A stretch of 17,710 nt of DNA from an uncultured Eubacterium sp. (GTDB taxonomy: Bacteria > Bacillota > Clostridia > Lachnospirales > Lachnospiraceae): assembly GCA_910579145.1 (NCBI GenBank), contig CAJTTQ010000057.1, positions 1 to 17,710 of the forward strand, read 5' to 3'. Each line of letters opens with the position of its first letter. Position 1 is the stretch's first letter. Positions 1-6,591 of the stretch are shown here, piece by piece. The notes below the pieces were generated by a model that was given only the letters and a program-made list of their open reading frames with translations, was not told where the DNA came from and did no database searches. The translations under genes were made by a program, and so were the position numbers.

Positions 1-69
1 ATACGGGCGTATAAGATCGAGAACAAAAAGAAAGTTTATGGGAAGGCAAGATCGCTGGATATTGGTTGA
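1..69 (+). CDS. 3' end of an unidentified gene (partial)
   Basis: Frame 1 is open from the left edge for 22 codons and ends at TGA 67-69. The residues are rich in Lys, Arg and Tyr (for example YKIENKKKVYGKAR), as in the basic tail of a cytoplasmic protein. A good + strand intrinsic terminator begins about 45 bases downstream, which supports a real gene ending here. The fragment is too short to name a family. A competing frame 2 reading continues to 292, but its ATG at 38 has no ribosome binding site and it runs through the terminator hairpin, so I consider it spurious. Confidence 0.4.
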   Translation: MRAYKIENKKKVYGKARSLDIG

Positions 70-114
70 TGAGAAATTGAATCTTCGATTTCCCTCAGTA
101 AAAATGATGATAAG

Positions 115-158
115 AATAAGCATCCAAACTTGTGCGGTAGGGATGCTTATTTCTTTTT
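115..158 (+). terminator. Rho-independent terminator of the upstream + strand gene
   Basis: An 11-bp perfect stem (AATAAGCATCC at 115-125 with GGATGCTTATT at 141-151) has a 15-nt loop and is followed by TCTTTTT (152-158). Position and T-run orientation fit termination of the gene ending at 69. Confidence 0.75.
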
Positions 159-302
159 GTGATTGTCTATGTAAGATAGTGCCGCTTATGTATCATGATT
201 TATTATGGAAAGATTTCTATCTTTCAAATATCATATTCAACACTAAAGCCAAACGTACCGGAGCACCGGGAAAATATAGCGGCAATACTTGAATTAGCGG
301 CA

Positions 303-362
303 TAGAATCCGCTTTGCGGATTCTACCAGTGTGAATAGGCAGCTCTGCTGCCTATTCACACT
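303..362. repeat. Tandem perfect palindromes (REP/MITE-like) after the ABC operon
   Basis: Two adjacent perfect hairpins occur: TAGAATCCGC-TTT-GCGGATTCTA (303-325), and a 16-bp stem with a TCT loop (328-343 with 347-362). Only two bases separate them. The element starts 7 bases past the stop codon of the ATPase gene (- strand). It may act as a transcription or mRNA 3' end barrier, but no T-run follows on either strand, so it is not a standard intrinsic terminator. Perfect arms with 3-nt loops are typical of mobile intergenic palindromic repeats. Confidence 0.65.
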
Positions 363-369
363 TCTCCCC

Positions 370-1173
370 CTACACCAACACCTTAGACAAAAACTCCCTC
401 AGCCGGGGATTTTTCGGATTTCCAAAAAACTCCTCCGGCGGCTCTTCCTCTAAGATCATACCCTCATCGATAAACAGCACCTTATTCGCGACCTCCCTGG
501 CAAATCCCATCTCATGTGTGACAATGATCATCGTCATCCCCTCTTCGGCGAGCGATTTCATCAGATCAAGCACTTCCCCGACCATCTCCGGGTCAAGCGC
601 ACTCGTCGGCTCGTCAAACAGGATCACATCTGGATTCATCGCCAGCGAGCGGACGATCGCCACACGCTGCTTTTGACCACCGGACAGCGTGGACGGATAA
701 ACATCCGCCTTATCTTCCATCCCGATCCGGCGAAGGAGCGACATCGCCTGCTCCTTTGCCTCCTTCACGATCTGCGCTTTGCTCGTCTCCGCCTGGCTTT
801 TCAAGCCGCCCCTGCTGAACATGCTCCTCCACTTGCTCTTTTGCAGTTCCTGACAGCGGATATAGACAGGCGCGAGCATGATATTCTGCAATACGGTCTT
901 GTTGTGAAAGAGATTAAAATGTTGGAACACCATGCCCATATGGCGGCGGTGGATGTTAATGTCCACGTTCACATCGGCGATATCAACTCCATTAAAAATA
1001 ATCTGGCCTCCCGTGGGATCTTCCATGCAGTTAAGGCAGCGGAGAAATGTGCTCTTGCCGGAACCGGACGGCCCCACGACCACCACGATGTCACCTTTGT
1101 TTATCGTTACGTTAATCCCCTTTAAAACCTGATTATCTCCAAAATGTTTTTCCAGATCAATTACGTCTATCAC
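370..1173 (-). CDS. Polar amino-acid ABC transporter ATP-binding protein (GlnQ/HisP type)
   Basis: This 267-aa ATPase energises the importer encoded with the two preceding genes. Visible motifs are Walker A GPSGSGKST (34-42), Q-loop Gln84, signature LSGGQKQ (163-169), Walker B VILFDE (183-188), D-loop SALD (191-194) and switch His220. All catalytic residues are intact. It is about 25 residues longer than the usual 240-aa GlnQ because of a basic, Ser/Lys-rich insertion at about 105-135, between Q-loop and signature. The start is GTG, with AAGGAG 11 bases upstream, and it overlaps the permease stop by 17 bases, indicating translational coupling. The family imports glutamine, histidine, arginine or cystine; the substrate cannot be read from this subunit. 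Confidence 0.95.
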   Translation of the reverse strand: MIDVIDLEKHFGDNQVLKGINVTINKGDIVVVVGPSGSGKSTFLRCLNCMEDPTGGQIIFNGVDIADVNVDINIHRRHMGMVFQHFNLFHNKTVLQNIMLAPVYIRCQELQKSKWRSMFSRGGLKSQAETSKAQIVKEAKEQAMSLLRRIGMEDKADVYPSTLSGGQKQRVAIVRSLAMNPDVILFDEPTSALDPEMVGEVLDLMKSLAEEGMTMIIVTHEMGFAREVANKVLFIDEGMILEEEPPEEFFGNPKNPRLREFLSKVLV

Positions 1174-1867
1174 TTTTGCGCAGGCTCCTTTCCATAAGTT
1201 TCACCGCAAGGCTTATGAGCATTACGATCACAATGTAAATTACTGCCATAACCAGATAAGGAACCATAAATTCATAACTGTTGCTGCCGATGTAATTAAA
1301 TGCCACATAAAGATCCGCCGCCCCGACAAAACTCACGACCGACGTTTCTTTTATGAGAGTAATGAATTCATTTCCCAATGTCGGAAGAATATTTTTCACT
1401 GCCTGCGGGATCACGATCTTTACCATCGTCGTGGCAAAGCTCAGGCCGACCGCCCGGCCAGCCTCCATCTGCCCCTGATCGACAGAAAGGATCCCGCTGC
1501 GCATGATCTCCGATATATACGCCCCGCTGTTCATACCAAAGACGAGCACAGAGACCTGAACTCCCGTCATCTTCATTCCCAAAATGGGAAGAAGCACATA
1601 ATAACATACCAAAAGCTGCACCACCATCGGCGTTCCCCGAAACAGTCCGACATAAAAGGAGCAGATCCCATTCAGGATCCGGGGCAGCCGCTTGTATTTC
1701 GGAATGACGCGGACCGTCGCGATCAGCGTACCGATCAGGATTCCGATGATCAGTCCGAGAATCGCTATCATCAGCGTATTTTTCAACCCTTCTGTCACGC
1801 GCTGATATCCATTCTGATCAATAAATACCTTGATAAACTGATCTACTTTTGCACCAAAATTATCCAT
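1157..1867 (-). CDS. Polar amino-acid ABC transporter permease (HisM/GlnP family)
   Basis: This 236-aa membrane subunit has hydrophobic segments at about 31-54, 67-93, 104-122 and 203-223. The cytoplasmic EAA loop at 135-154 (EAGRAVGL then IP) docks to the ATPase, and a typical IKETS stretch follows at 172-176. I chose ATG 1867 because GAGAGGG sits just upstream at proper spacing; a GTG at 1885 in the same frame would place that site inside the gene. The gene lies about 20 bases after the binding-protein stop and overlaps the ATPase gene by 17 bases, so the three form one operon. The subunit probably works as a homodimer, since no second permease is present. Confidence 0.94.
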   Translation of the reverse strand: MDNFGAKVDQFIKVFIDQNGYQRVTEGLKNTLMIAILGLIIGILIGTLIATVRVIPKYKRLPRILNGICSFYVGLFRGTPMVVQLLVCYYVLLPILGMKMTGVQVSVLVFGMNSGAYISEIMRSGILSVDQGQMEAGRAVGLSFATTMVKIVIPQAVKNILPTLGNEFITLIKETSVVSFVGAADLYVAFNYIGSNSYEFMVPYLVMAVIYIVIVMLISLAVKLMERSLRKSDRRN

Positions 1868-1889
1868 AAGACCCTCTCTTATCACCAGT

Positions 1890-2732
1890 TTACTGCATCT
1901 TATTGATCGCGTCCGTAATACATTTAGCCGGAGCCGAATCGATGATCACATAATCAATATTTCCATTTAAAAGGTCCTGAACAGCCAGTGAACCGTTTTT
2001 ATAACCGGTCGTCGTCACATCAAAACCTTCAAATCCCCATTCTTCATCGCCTTCACAATAAAACTGTCCAGTCGTTCCGTTCTGAACACCGATCTTCACG
2101 CTCTTATCCTTTTTCTTCAGGATCTCTTCTACCGAAGCCGCGTCTTTACATGAATCAAACTCTGTATTATCGGATTTTACGATCAGACACTGCGCTGCAT
2201 TGTAGTAGGAGTTGGAAAAATTGACGTACTCTTTCCGATCTTCTTTTACGGTCAGTCCTGCCATCGCGATATCACTCTTATGCTGGCCGACCGAGAGACA
2301 AACGGCCTCAAAATCCATGTTCTGGATCACAAGTTCTTTTCCTAACTTTTCTGCCAGCAACGCGGCGATCTCCATATCAATACCGTAATAACTGTCGCCG
2401 ATCATGTACTCAAACGGCTCAAACGAAGCATTGGTAGCAACTACAAGCTGGTCTTTCGATGAGTCAAGCGCAGCAGAAGTAACCGCTGTTGGTTCACCGT
2501 CTCCAAAATATTTATTGCAGATTTCGTCAAATTTGCCATTTGCTTTAATTTCCGTTATAAAATCGTTTGCTTTCTGGAGCAGGTCGTCCTGGTCTTTATC
2601 TACACCAAACGCATACTCCTCCTGTGTAAGTTCCACATTGATCACTTTCGCCTCTTTGGCAGACTCCCCGCATCCACAGGCCAGCATTGCTGACAGGATC
2701 ACGACAAGTCCCATCGCTAATAATTTTTTCAC
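1890..2732 (-). CDS. Circularly permuted amino-acid-binding lipoprotein (SBP family 3 type)
   Basis: This 280-aa protein is the likely extracellular receptor of the importer. It has a lipoprotein signal (hydrophobic 4-18, candidate lipidation Cys19 or Cys21). Family 3 binding proteins normally begin with a strand like LVVATxxxFxPFE and end with YGIAV...LLxxxNxxxxxxKxxGxxxxIxxKYFG. Here the order is reversed: the terminal-type block (YAFGVDKDQ to NKYFG, 40-77) comes first, then a linker rich in Ala/Ser/Thr/Asp (78-95), then the initial block from LVVATNASFEPFEY (96 on). The GIDMEIA, DIAMAGLTVKEDR and GVQNGTTGQFY blocks follow, and the protein ends after YVIIDSAPAK, where the family would continue into the block now at the front. 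The frame is continuous with no stop or frameshift. The start is GTG with AGGAGG 9 bases upstream; permease and ATPase genes follow. Confidence 0.9.
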   Translation of the reverse strand: MKKLLAMGLVVILSAMLACGCGESAKEAKVINVELTQEEYAFGVDKDQDDLLQKANDFITEIKANGKFDEICNKYFGDGEPTAVTSAALDSSKDQLVVATNASFEPFEYMIGDSYYGIDMEIAALLAEKLGKELVIQNMDFEAVCLSVGQHKSDIAMAGLTVKEDRKEYVNFSNSYYNAAQCLIVKSDNTEFDSCKDAASVEEILKKKDKSVKIGVQNGTTGQFYCEGDEEWGFEGFDVTTTGYKNGSLAVQDLLNGNIDYVIIDSAPAKCITDAINKMQ

Positions 2733-2787
2733 CTTACCATTCCTCCTAGTTTGCGAATTTTAATACCATGATTCCACATTTTTTGCG

Positions 2788-2801
2788 CGCGCTCAAGCGC
2801 G
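2788..2801 (-). promoter_or_regulatory. GC-rich hairpin near the 5' end of the ABC operon leader
   Basis: CGCGC-TCAA-GCGCG (a 6-bp arm if closed to CGCGCT/AGCGCG) lies about 10 bases after the -10 hexamer, so close to the transcript 5' end. On the transcript strand a run of A residues follows, not T, so it is not a terminator. It may stabilise the 5' end or be a protein site. Confidence 0.4.
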
Positions 2802-2810
2802 TTGGCATTT

Positions 2811-2839
2811 ATTATACCACGTCGATCGGAATATAGCAA
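2811..2839 (-). promoter_or_regulatory. Sigma-A promoter of the ABC importer operon
   Basis: -35 TTGCTA (2834-2839) and -10 TATAAT (2811-2816) are 17 bp apart on the - strand, upstream of the binding-protein gene. The predicted leader of about 70 nt starts near a GC-rich hairpin. Confidence 0.75.
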
Positions 2840-2849
2840 GGTTTTGAAC

Positions 2850-3551
2850 TCAAATCCGGTAAATATCCACACCGCCAAACCGCACATTTCCCTCCAGCAC
2901 AAGCTGCGGCCCCTCTCCGGCAGCCCTGCCGTGCCGGTGCTCATCCAAACCGCCGAATATACAGTCCGTATGATTCACGATCTGCCATGACTGTGGTACA
3001 TAAAGCTCCACGCCGCCAAAATTCACATCCAGCTCTACCGTCGCTGTGCCATGTTGGATGACCGCATCATCAAAACTTACTTCCAGTCCTCCAAACTTGC
3101 AATAGAATCTTGCTCTCGTAAAATCATCGGATGAAATGCTCTTCTTCGTGCCGTTAAACAGACAGCGGACCACGATCTCATCCCCGCTGATAAAATCACC
3201 CATACCATCTATTACTGCATCCTGTTTTCCCTTGCGCCATCGTTTTGCGCGACTCCCAAAAATCATATCCAGTCCGATGCTTCCTAACAGAGCCGCCACA
3301 AGCACCGGCCAGGGCGTGATTGCTGTCAGGTTCAGTTCCCGGCCAAACAGGATTGCGAGAATTGCTAAGGAAAACAGCATGCCGCCAAACTCAACCCGGA
3401 TCAGCGAACGGACGAATACGACAGCGCACACGACAGCAACAGCCAGTCTGACCACATTGATATCCGGCAGAAACCCAAGACGGTGGATGATAATATAAAC
3501 ACCCGCCAACAACAGTACCACACCCCAAAAAATATTATCATTTTTCTTCAT
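2850..3551 (-). CDS. LiaF-like membrane protein with C-terminal beta domain
   Basis: This 233-aa protein has four hydrophobic segments (about 7-23, 31-48, 55-71, 78-98), a basic stretch (101-109), then a soluble beta-rich domain. That domain has four FGG turns (153, 178, 199, 225), each followed by hydrophobic/acidic alternation such as FGGLEVSF and FGGVELYVP. This matches the layout of LiaF/YvqF-type proteins (N-terminal membrane bundle, C-terminal LiaF domain), which in Bacillus restrain a cell-envelope-stress two-component system. I chose ATG 3551 because GGAGGA lies 8 bases upstream; in-frame upstream ATGs run through that site and a hairpin. It is the last gene of a PadR-led operon. No terminator is visible before the next operon's promoter. 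Confidence 0.8.
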   Translation of the reverse strand: MKKNDNIFWGVVLLLAGVYIIIHRLGFLPDINVVRLAVAVVCAVVFVRSLIRVEFGGMLFSLAILAILFGRELNLTAITPWPVLVAALLGSIGLDMIFGSRAKRWRKGKQDAVIDGMGDFISGDEIVVRCLFNGTKKSISSDDFTRARFYCKFGGLEVSFDDAVIQHGTATVELDVNFGGVELYVPQSWQIVNHTDCIFGGLDEHRHGRAAGEGPQLVLEGNVRFGGVDIYRI

Positions 3552-3566
3552 AATAATTTCCTCCAT

Positions 3567-3619
3567 GCGCGCACGCCTTTTGTGCATCACACAAGTTTGG
3601 GCGTGCGCGCGCAAACTTG
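3567..3619 (-). promoter_or_regulatory. Two overlapping dyads (pseudoknot or switch) in the leader of the LiaF-like gene
   Basis: On the - strand, CAAGTTTG (3619-3612) pairs with CAAACTTG (3599-3592). Its loop GCGCGCACGCC (3610-3600) is an 11-bp perfect complement of GGCGTGCGCGC (3577-3567), which sits right before the GGAGGA ribosome binding site. The two pairings can form an H-type pseudoknot or compete. Either could control translation of the downstream gene within the operon. Confidence 0.55.
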
Positions 3620-3628
3620 CAATGCGTT

Positions 3629-5383
3629 CTATCTATCAGAAACTTCTATACTACCAAGATCGACCTCTACGGTCATCCTGCTATGATCCGCCGGTTCGCC
3701 ATCCCCACCCGGTTCTGACACCTGCTGCGGCTGTGCCCGATAAGAACTTCCGTTCTCTTTGCCATTTACCACGACCTCACCTAAATCCACATCGAGGTCT
3801 AACTGACAGCTGGAAAGCGGAATCTGGGAACGCAGATAGGAAAAGTTTCCCGCGTCCACATCCGCCTCTAAGTTTTCGAAGGCGCTCTCCCTGAATTCAA
3901 TATTTCCCGCATCGACATCAATCTGACTCATGCCGCCAAACACGCAATCGTCACCTTCCACATTCCCGGCATCCACGTCCATTTCCAGATTGCTAGAAAG
4001 GAGTCCGTTCATCATCACGTTCCCGGCATCTACATCCACACAAAACCGCAGTCCGCTTCCGCTCTGCCGCACACACAGCGATTCCGGAATGCGCAGCGTC
4101 ACGGACCGTTTAAATGAATTGCGCCCCAGTCGGAACAGATGGAACCCAAACCAGCTGCCATTTCGCGGCTCACTGATCCGAAGAGCTCCATTCGACATAT
4201 CTACAAGCGGGATATAGCGCTCATCTCCTCCTGAGTATGAGAACTCGATATACTCCACTGCCGCACGCTCGATCTGAAGGTCGCACAGATCCAGATCGAT
4301 CATGATCTCGTCCACGTCTCCCACCTCATACCGTCCCTCCACATTCGCGCTGTCACTTGTGCCGGAAACAGGGATGAGATATCCTATCAGCAGGCTTACT
4401 ATTGTTAAAAGGGCACATACGACGATAATGATGACTGCCATCGGCATCCACATCCTGCTCCGTCCGGCTCCCCCGCGGCTCACCCATGCCTGTGTTTCCC
4501 CGCCGCCGTTTTTTACCGCCTTCAAAAGCTCCCCATAACGGTTGCCCACACTGGCCGACAGCACGATCAGGCACACACCCGTTCCCACGATCATAAGAAC
4601 GCTCGCGTCCATGATTTCACTCAGGAACAGATTGCTAAACTGGTTAATACTGGATGGCACAACACTCAGAATACAAAGTACGATTCCCGTTACCCGCAGC
4701 CAGAATCTTCTATGTTCATCGCGCTCTCTTTTCTGTTCCACTAAATTTACCGCTTTTTCATCCAGTGAAATCCCATACTTCGCTACATTTCCGTATGGTT
4801 TGCGCAGATGCGACGCCGAACAGAACAGGACGACCGCGATCGCTACAAAGAAGAACAATACGCTGCTGCCGCACGCCTCAGCCACACCTGCCCGCACATA
4901 CTCCTCCGCTGCCGCTCCATCCATAATGCAGCTCACATAAGGCGACCAGATGCACAAAGCTACGCCCAAAGCGACACAAAGCGCGTGCTTCCAGGCATAT
5001 TTCAAATAGTCTTTCGCCTCGCTGAACGTCCATTCGTACTGCTGCCTCGGCGGCGCCTGATACTTCTTTCTGTTTTTGCTGTTTCCTGCCCCTCTTTCCT
5101 CCTCATGATAGGAACCTTGTTTTGCCGTGCGCGTTCCGTCCTCTTTTTCCTCGCCTCCCTTTCCCAGATAACCTTCAATCCCCAGCTCTTCCGCCAGTTC
5201 ATCCAAATTTCCAAATTCAGAAATAACGGTGCCCACTGCTTCTTTCTCGGATTTTCCCTCCGAAACCAGTTCGTCGTACTTATCCTCCATCATTTCCAAG
5301 AGTGCTGCCTTCGCCCGGAGTACTTCCGGTGTTTCCGGCAGGCTCATAAACAGATTATGCAGATACTCTCTGATCGCTTCCAT
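3629..5383 (-). CDS. Membrane protein with helical prefix domain and DVDAGN-repeat beta domain (DUF4097-like)
   Basis: This 584-aa protein starts with a helical segment (1-75) like the DUF1700/permease-prefix domains often encoded after PadR regulators. A charged linker (76-118) follows, then five hydrophobic segments (about 132-154, 172-192, 228-246, 258-279, 313-338), then a beta-rich C-terminal domain (345-584). The last part has four DVDAGN copies at 450, 469, 489 and 508, plus the variants DVDLGE (531) and EVDLGS (573), spaced 19-23 residues apart. This suggests a right-handed beta solenoid of the DUF4097 putative-adhesin type. I chose ATG 5383 because AGGAGG lies 8 bases upstream; a TTG at 5401 would swallow it. 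The gene follows the PadR stop by 14 bases. Function is unknown; the context suggests a cell-envelope or stress role. Confidence 0.82.
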   Translation of the reverse strand: MEAIREYLHNLFMSLPETPEVLRAKAALLEMMEDKYDELVSEGKSEKEAVGTVISEFGNLDELAEELGIEGYLGKGGEEKEDGTRTAKQGSYHEEERGAGNSKNRKKYQAPPRQQYEWTFSEAKDYLKYAWKHALCVALGVALCIWSPYVSCIMDGAAAEEYVRAGVAEACGSSVLFFFVAIAVVLFCSASHLRKPYGNVAKYGISLDEKAVNLVEQKRERDEHRRFWLRVTGIVLCILSVVPSSINQFSNLFLSEIMDASVLMIVGTGVCLIVLSASVGNRYGELLKAVKNGGGETQAWVSRGGAGRSRMWMPMAVIIIVVCALLTIVSLLIGYLIPVSGTSDSANVEGRYEVGDVDEIMIDLDLCDLQIERAAVEYIEFSYSGGDERYIPLVDMSNGALRISEPRNGSWFGFHLFRLGRNSFKRSVTLRIPESLCVRQSGSGLRFCVDVDAGNVMMNGLLSSNLEMDVDAGNVEGDDCVFGGMSQIDVDAGNIEFRESAFENLEADVDAGNFSYLRSQIPLSSCQLDLDVDLGEVVVNGKENGSSYRAQPQQVSEPGGDGEPADHSRMTVEVDLGSIEVSDR

Positions 5384-5397
5384 CCAAATTCCCTCCT

Positions 5398-5718
5398 TCA
5401 AACTACAAATCGGTCAATGACATCCTTCGTTACGTCCCATTCCTCGCATTTGTGCCGGTAATACTCCTCACCGGCGTCGGTTATCTTATAATATGTTCTT
5501 CGCTTCCCTCCCGTCTCATTTCCATAAAACGATTCGATGTAGCCATTCTTCTCCATCCTTGAAAAAGCGGAGTATAGCGTCGTCTCCTTAATGATATACT
5601 TTTCCTCTGAAATCTGCCGGATCTCTTTTGAGATCTCGTAACCATAAGAAGGAGCATTTCGAAGCAGACACAAGATAATGGTGTCGTTATATCCGCGTAT
5701 TACGTCACTGCTTATCAT
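5398..5718 (-). CDS. PadR-family transcriptional repressor
   Basis: This 106-aa winged-helix protein has the PadR core: ILCLLRNAPSYGYEISKEI, then ETTLYSAFSRMEKNGYIES, and a wing with the GKRRTYYKITDAG signature. It matches the short subfamily 1 PadR form with a brief C-terminal helix. I chose ATG 5718, with AGGAGG 7 bases upstream; an upstream in-frame ATG (5742) has no site. It heads the operon with the DUF4097-like and LiaF-like genes. Its own promoter is wrapped by an 11-bp inverted repeat, the usual arrangement for PadR autorepression. The inducing signal is unknown; several PadR proteins in Bacillota respond to drugs or envelope stress. Confidence 0.93.
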   Translation of the reverse strand: MISSDVIRGYNDTIILCLLRNAPSYGYEISKEIRQISEEKYIIKETTLYSAFSRMEKNGYIESFYGNETGGKRRTYYKITDAGEEYYRHKCEEWDVTKDVIDRFVV

Positions 5719-5751
5719 ACATTTTCCTCCTTTCCCCGACATATTACGTCA

Positions 5752-5800
5752 GTCGTAGTACTTCTGTCGTAGTAATAATATAACACAACTACTACGACAG
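5752..5800. promoter_or_regulatory. Likely PadR operator: three GTCGTAGTA half-sites
   Basis: CTGTCGTAGTA (5764-5774) and TACTACGACAG (5790-5800) form a perfect 11-bp inverted repeat separated by 15 bp. A further same-orientation GTCGTAGTA lies at 5752-5760, 14 bp from the first. The overlap with the -10/-35 region fits an autorepression site. The sequence differs from the ATGT/ACAT dyads of well-studied PadR proteins, so assignment to this PadR rests on position. Confidence 0.65.
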
Positions 5801-5805
5801 GTCAA
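5777..5805 (-). promoter_or_regulatory. Promoter of the PadR operon
   Basis: -35 TTGACC (5800-5805) and -10 TATATT (5777-5782) are 17 bp apart on the - strand. The inverted repeat 5764-5800 spans it from just after the -10 to the -35 edge, so bound repressor would block RNA polymerase. Confidence 0.8.
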
Positions 5806-5821
5806 GTAGTTTTTGCAAAAC

Positions 5822-5850
5822 TTGTAATTTCCCAGCATTTAGAGTATAAT
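5822..5850 (+). promoter_or_regulatory. Promoter of the VanRS-like operon
   Basis: -35 TTGTAA (5822-5827) and -10 TATAAT (5845-5850) are 17 bp apart. It is divergent from the PadR promoter, and its -35 lies 22 bp from the inverted repeat, close enough for shared regulation. Confidence 0.75.
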
Positions 5851-5877
5851 GGGATTTCAGGATAAGAAGGAGAAAAC

Positions 5878-6591
5878 GTGATCACTATGAATTACAATAT
5901 ACTTGTCGTTGATGACGAACAGGAAATCGCTGACCTGATCGAAGTGTATCTGAAAAATGACGGCTACAACGTGTTCAAATTTTATAATGGCACGGAGGCT
6001 CTGGCATGTATCCATACCGCCCGGATCGATCTCGCCATTTTAGACGTCATGCTGCCGGATCTCGACGGTTTTCATCTTTGCCAGAAAATCCGCGAGACAT
6101 ATTACTACCCGATCATCATGCTCACCGCTAAAGTGGAAGATGGGGATAAGATCATGGGACTGACGCTCGGAGCGGATGATTACATTACCAAACCGTTTAA
6201 TCCACTAGAAGTTACCGCCCGGGTAAAAACACAGCTGCGGCGGTATATCCGCTACAATCATGCCGCCGGTCCGGCAAAGAGCGAACGATCCGATTCGGAA
6301 TACGACATCAAGGGCCTTACCATTAACAGGGACACCCACAAATGTACGCTGTTCGGAGAGGAGATCAGCCTGACTCCGATCGAATTTTCCATCTTATGGT
6401 ATTTATGCGAAAACAGGGGAAAAGTCATTCCGTCCGAAGAATTGTTTGAACATGTATGGAAAGAGAAATTTCTTGACAATAACAATACGGTTATGTCACA
6501 TATCGGAAGACTCCGGGAAAAGTTAAAAGAACCTGCGCGTAAACCTAAATTTATAAAAACCGTATGGGGGGTTGGCTATACCATTGAATAA
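5878..6591 (+). CDS. OmpR-family response regulator, VanR-like
   Basis: This 237-aa regulator has an N-terminal receiver with acidic pocket D12/D13, phospho-acceptor D56 (AILDVMLPD), Thr83 and Lys105 (DYITKPF). A C-terminal winged helix (about 140-237) ends in KTVWGVGYTIE. Phrases such as EIADLIEVYLKN, CQKIR, YPIIMLTAK and LTPIEFSILWYLCENRGKV closely follow VanR of the glycopeptide-resistance operons. The start is GTG 5878, placed by AAGGAG five bases upstream; ATG 5887 is a weaker alternative at 14 bases. It overlaps the kinase gene slightly. No vanH/A/X genes are nearby, so the regulon is probably a general envelope response; this is inference. Confidence 0.95.
   Translation: MITMNYNILVVDDEQEIADLIEVYLKNDGYNVFKFYNGTEALACIHTARIDLAILDVMLPDLDGFHLCQKIRETYYYPIIMLTAKVEDGDKIMGLTLGADDYITKPFNPLEVTARVKTQLRRYIRYNHAAGPAKSERSDSEYDIKGLTINRDTHKCTLFGEEISLTPIEFSILWYLCENRGKVIPSEELFEHVWKEKFLDNNNTVMSHIGRLREKLKEPARKPKFIKTVWGVGYTIE

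Larger units (their letters stand above)
70..369. other. 300-bp gene-free stretch with terminator and palindromic element
   Basis: No convincing gene lies here. It holds the + strand terminator (115-158), about 100 bases with no recognised signal, and a palindrome-rich block from about 258 to 362. That block has a short CCGG-AGCA-CCGG dyad, two direct copies of AGCGGCA, and two perfect hairpins listed separately. The 84-codon frame at 38-292 has no ribosome binding site and no recognisable protein character. Confidence 0.6.

Noticed and set aside
38..292. 84-codon + strand frame in the left intergenic region
   Set aside because: It has no ribosome binding site, crosses a clear terminator hairpin, and has no recognisable protein pattern.
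514..1125. 203-codon + strand frame opposite the ATPase gene
   Set aside because: It is a shadow of the strongly supported ABC ATPase on the other strand; its His/Arg-rich composition is typical of antisense frames.
1890..2732. Frameshift or assembly error as the cause of the odd order in the binding protein
   Set aside because: The frame is unbroken, each conserved block appears once, and signal peptide, promoter and operon spacing are all normal. An artefact would be expected to leave duplicated, missing or frame-broken parts.
2729..2944. 71-codon - strand frame between the LiaF-like and binding-protein genes
   Set aside because: It covers the promoter of the ABC operon and the end of the LiaF-like gene in another frame. 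It ends as ATG-GTA-AGG-TGA over the binding-protein start and has no supported start of its own.
4808..5461. 217-codon + strand frame opposite the DUF4097-like and padR genes
   Set aside because: It spans the boundary of two well-supported - strand genes with good ribosome binding sites, and has no family signature.
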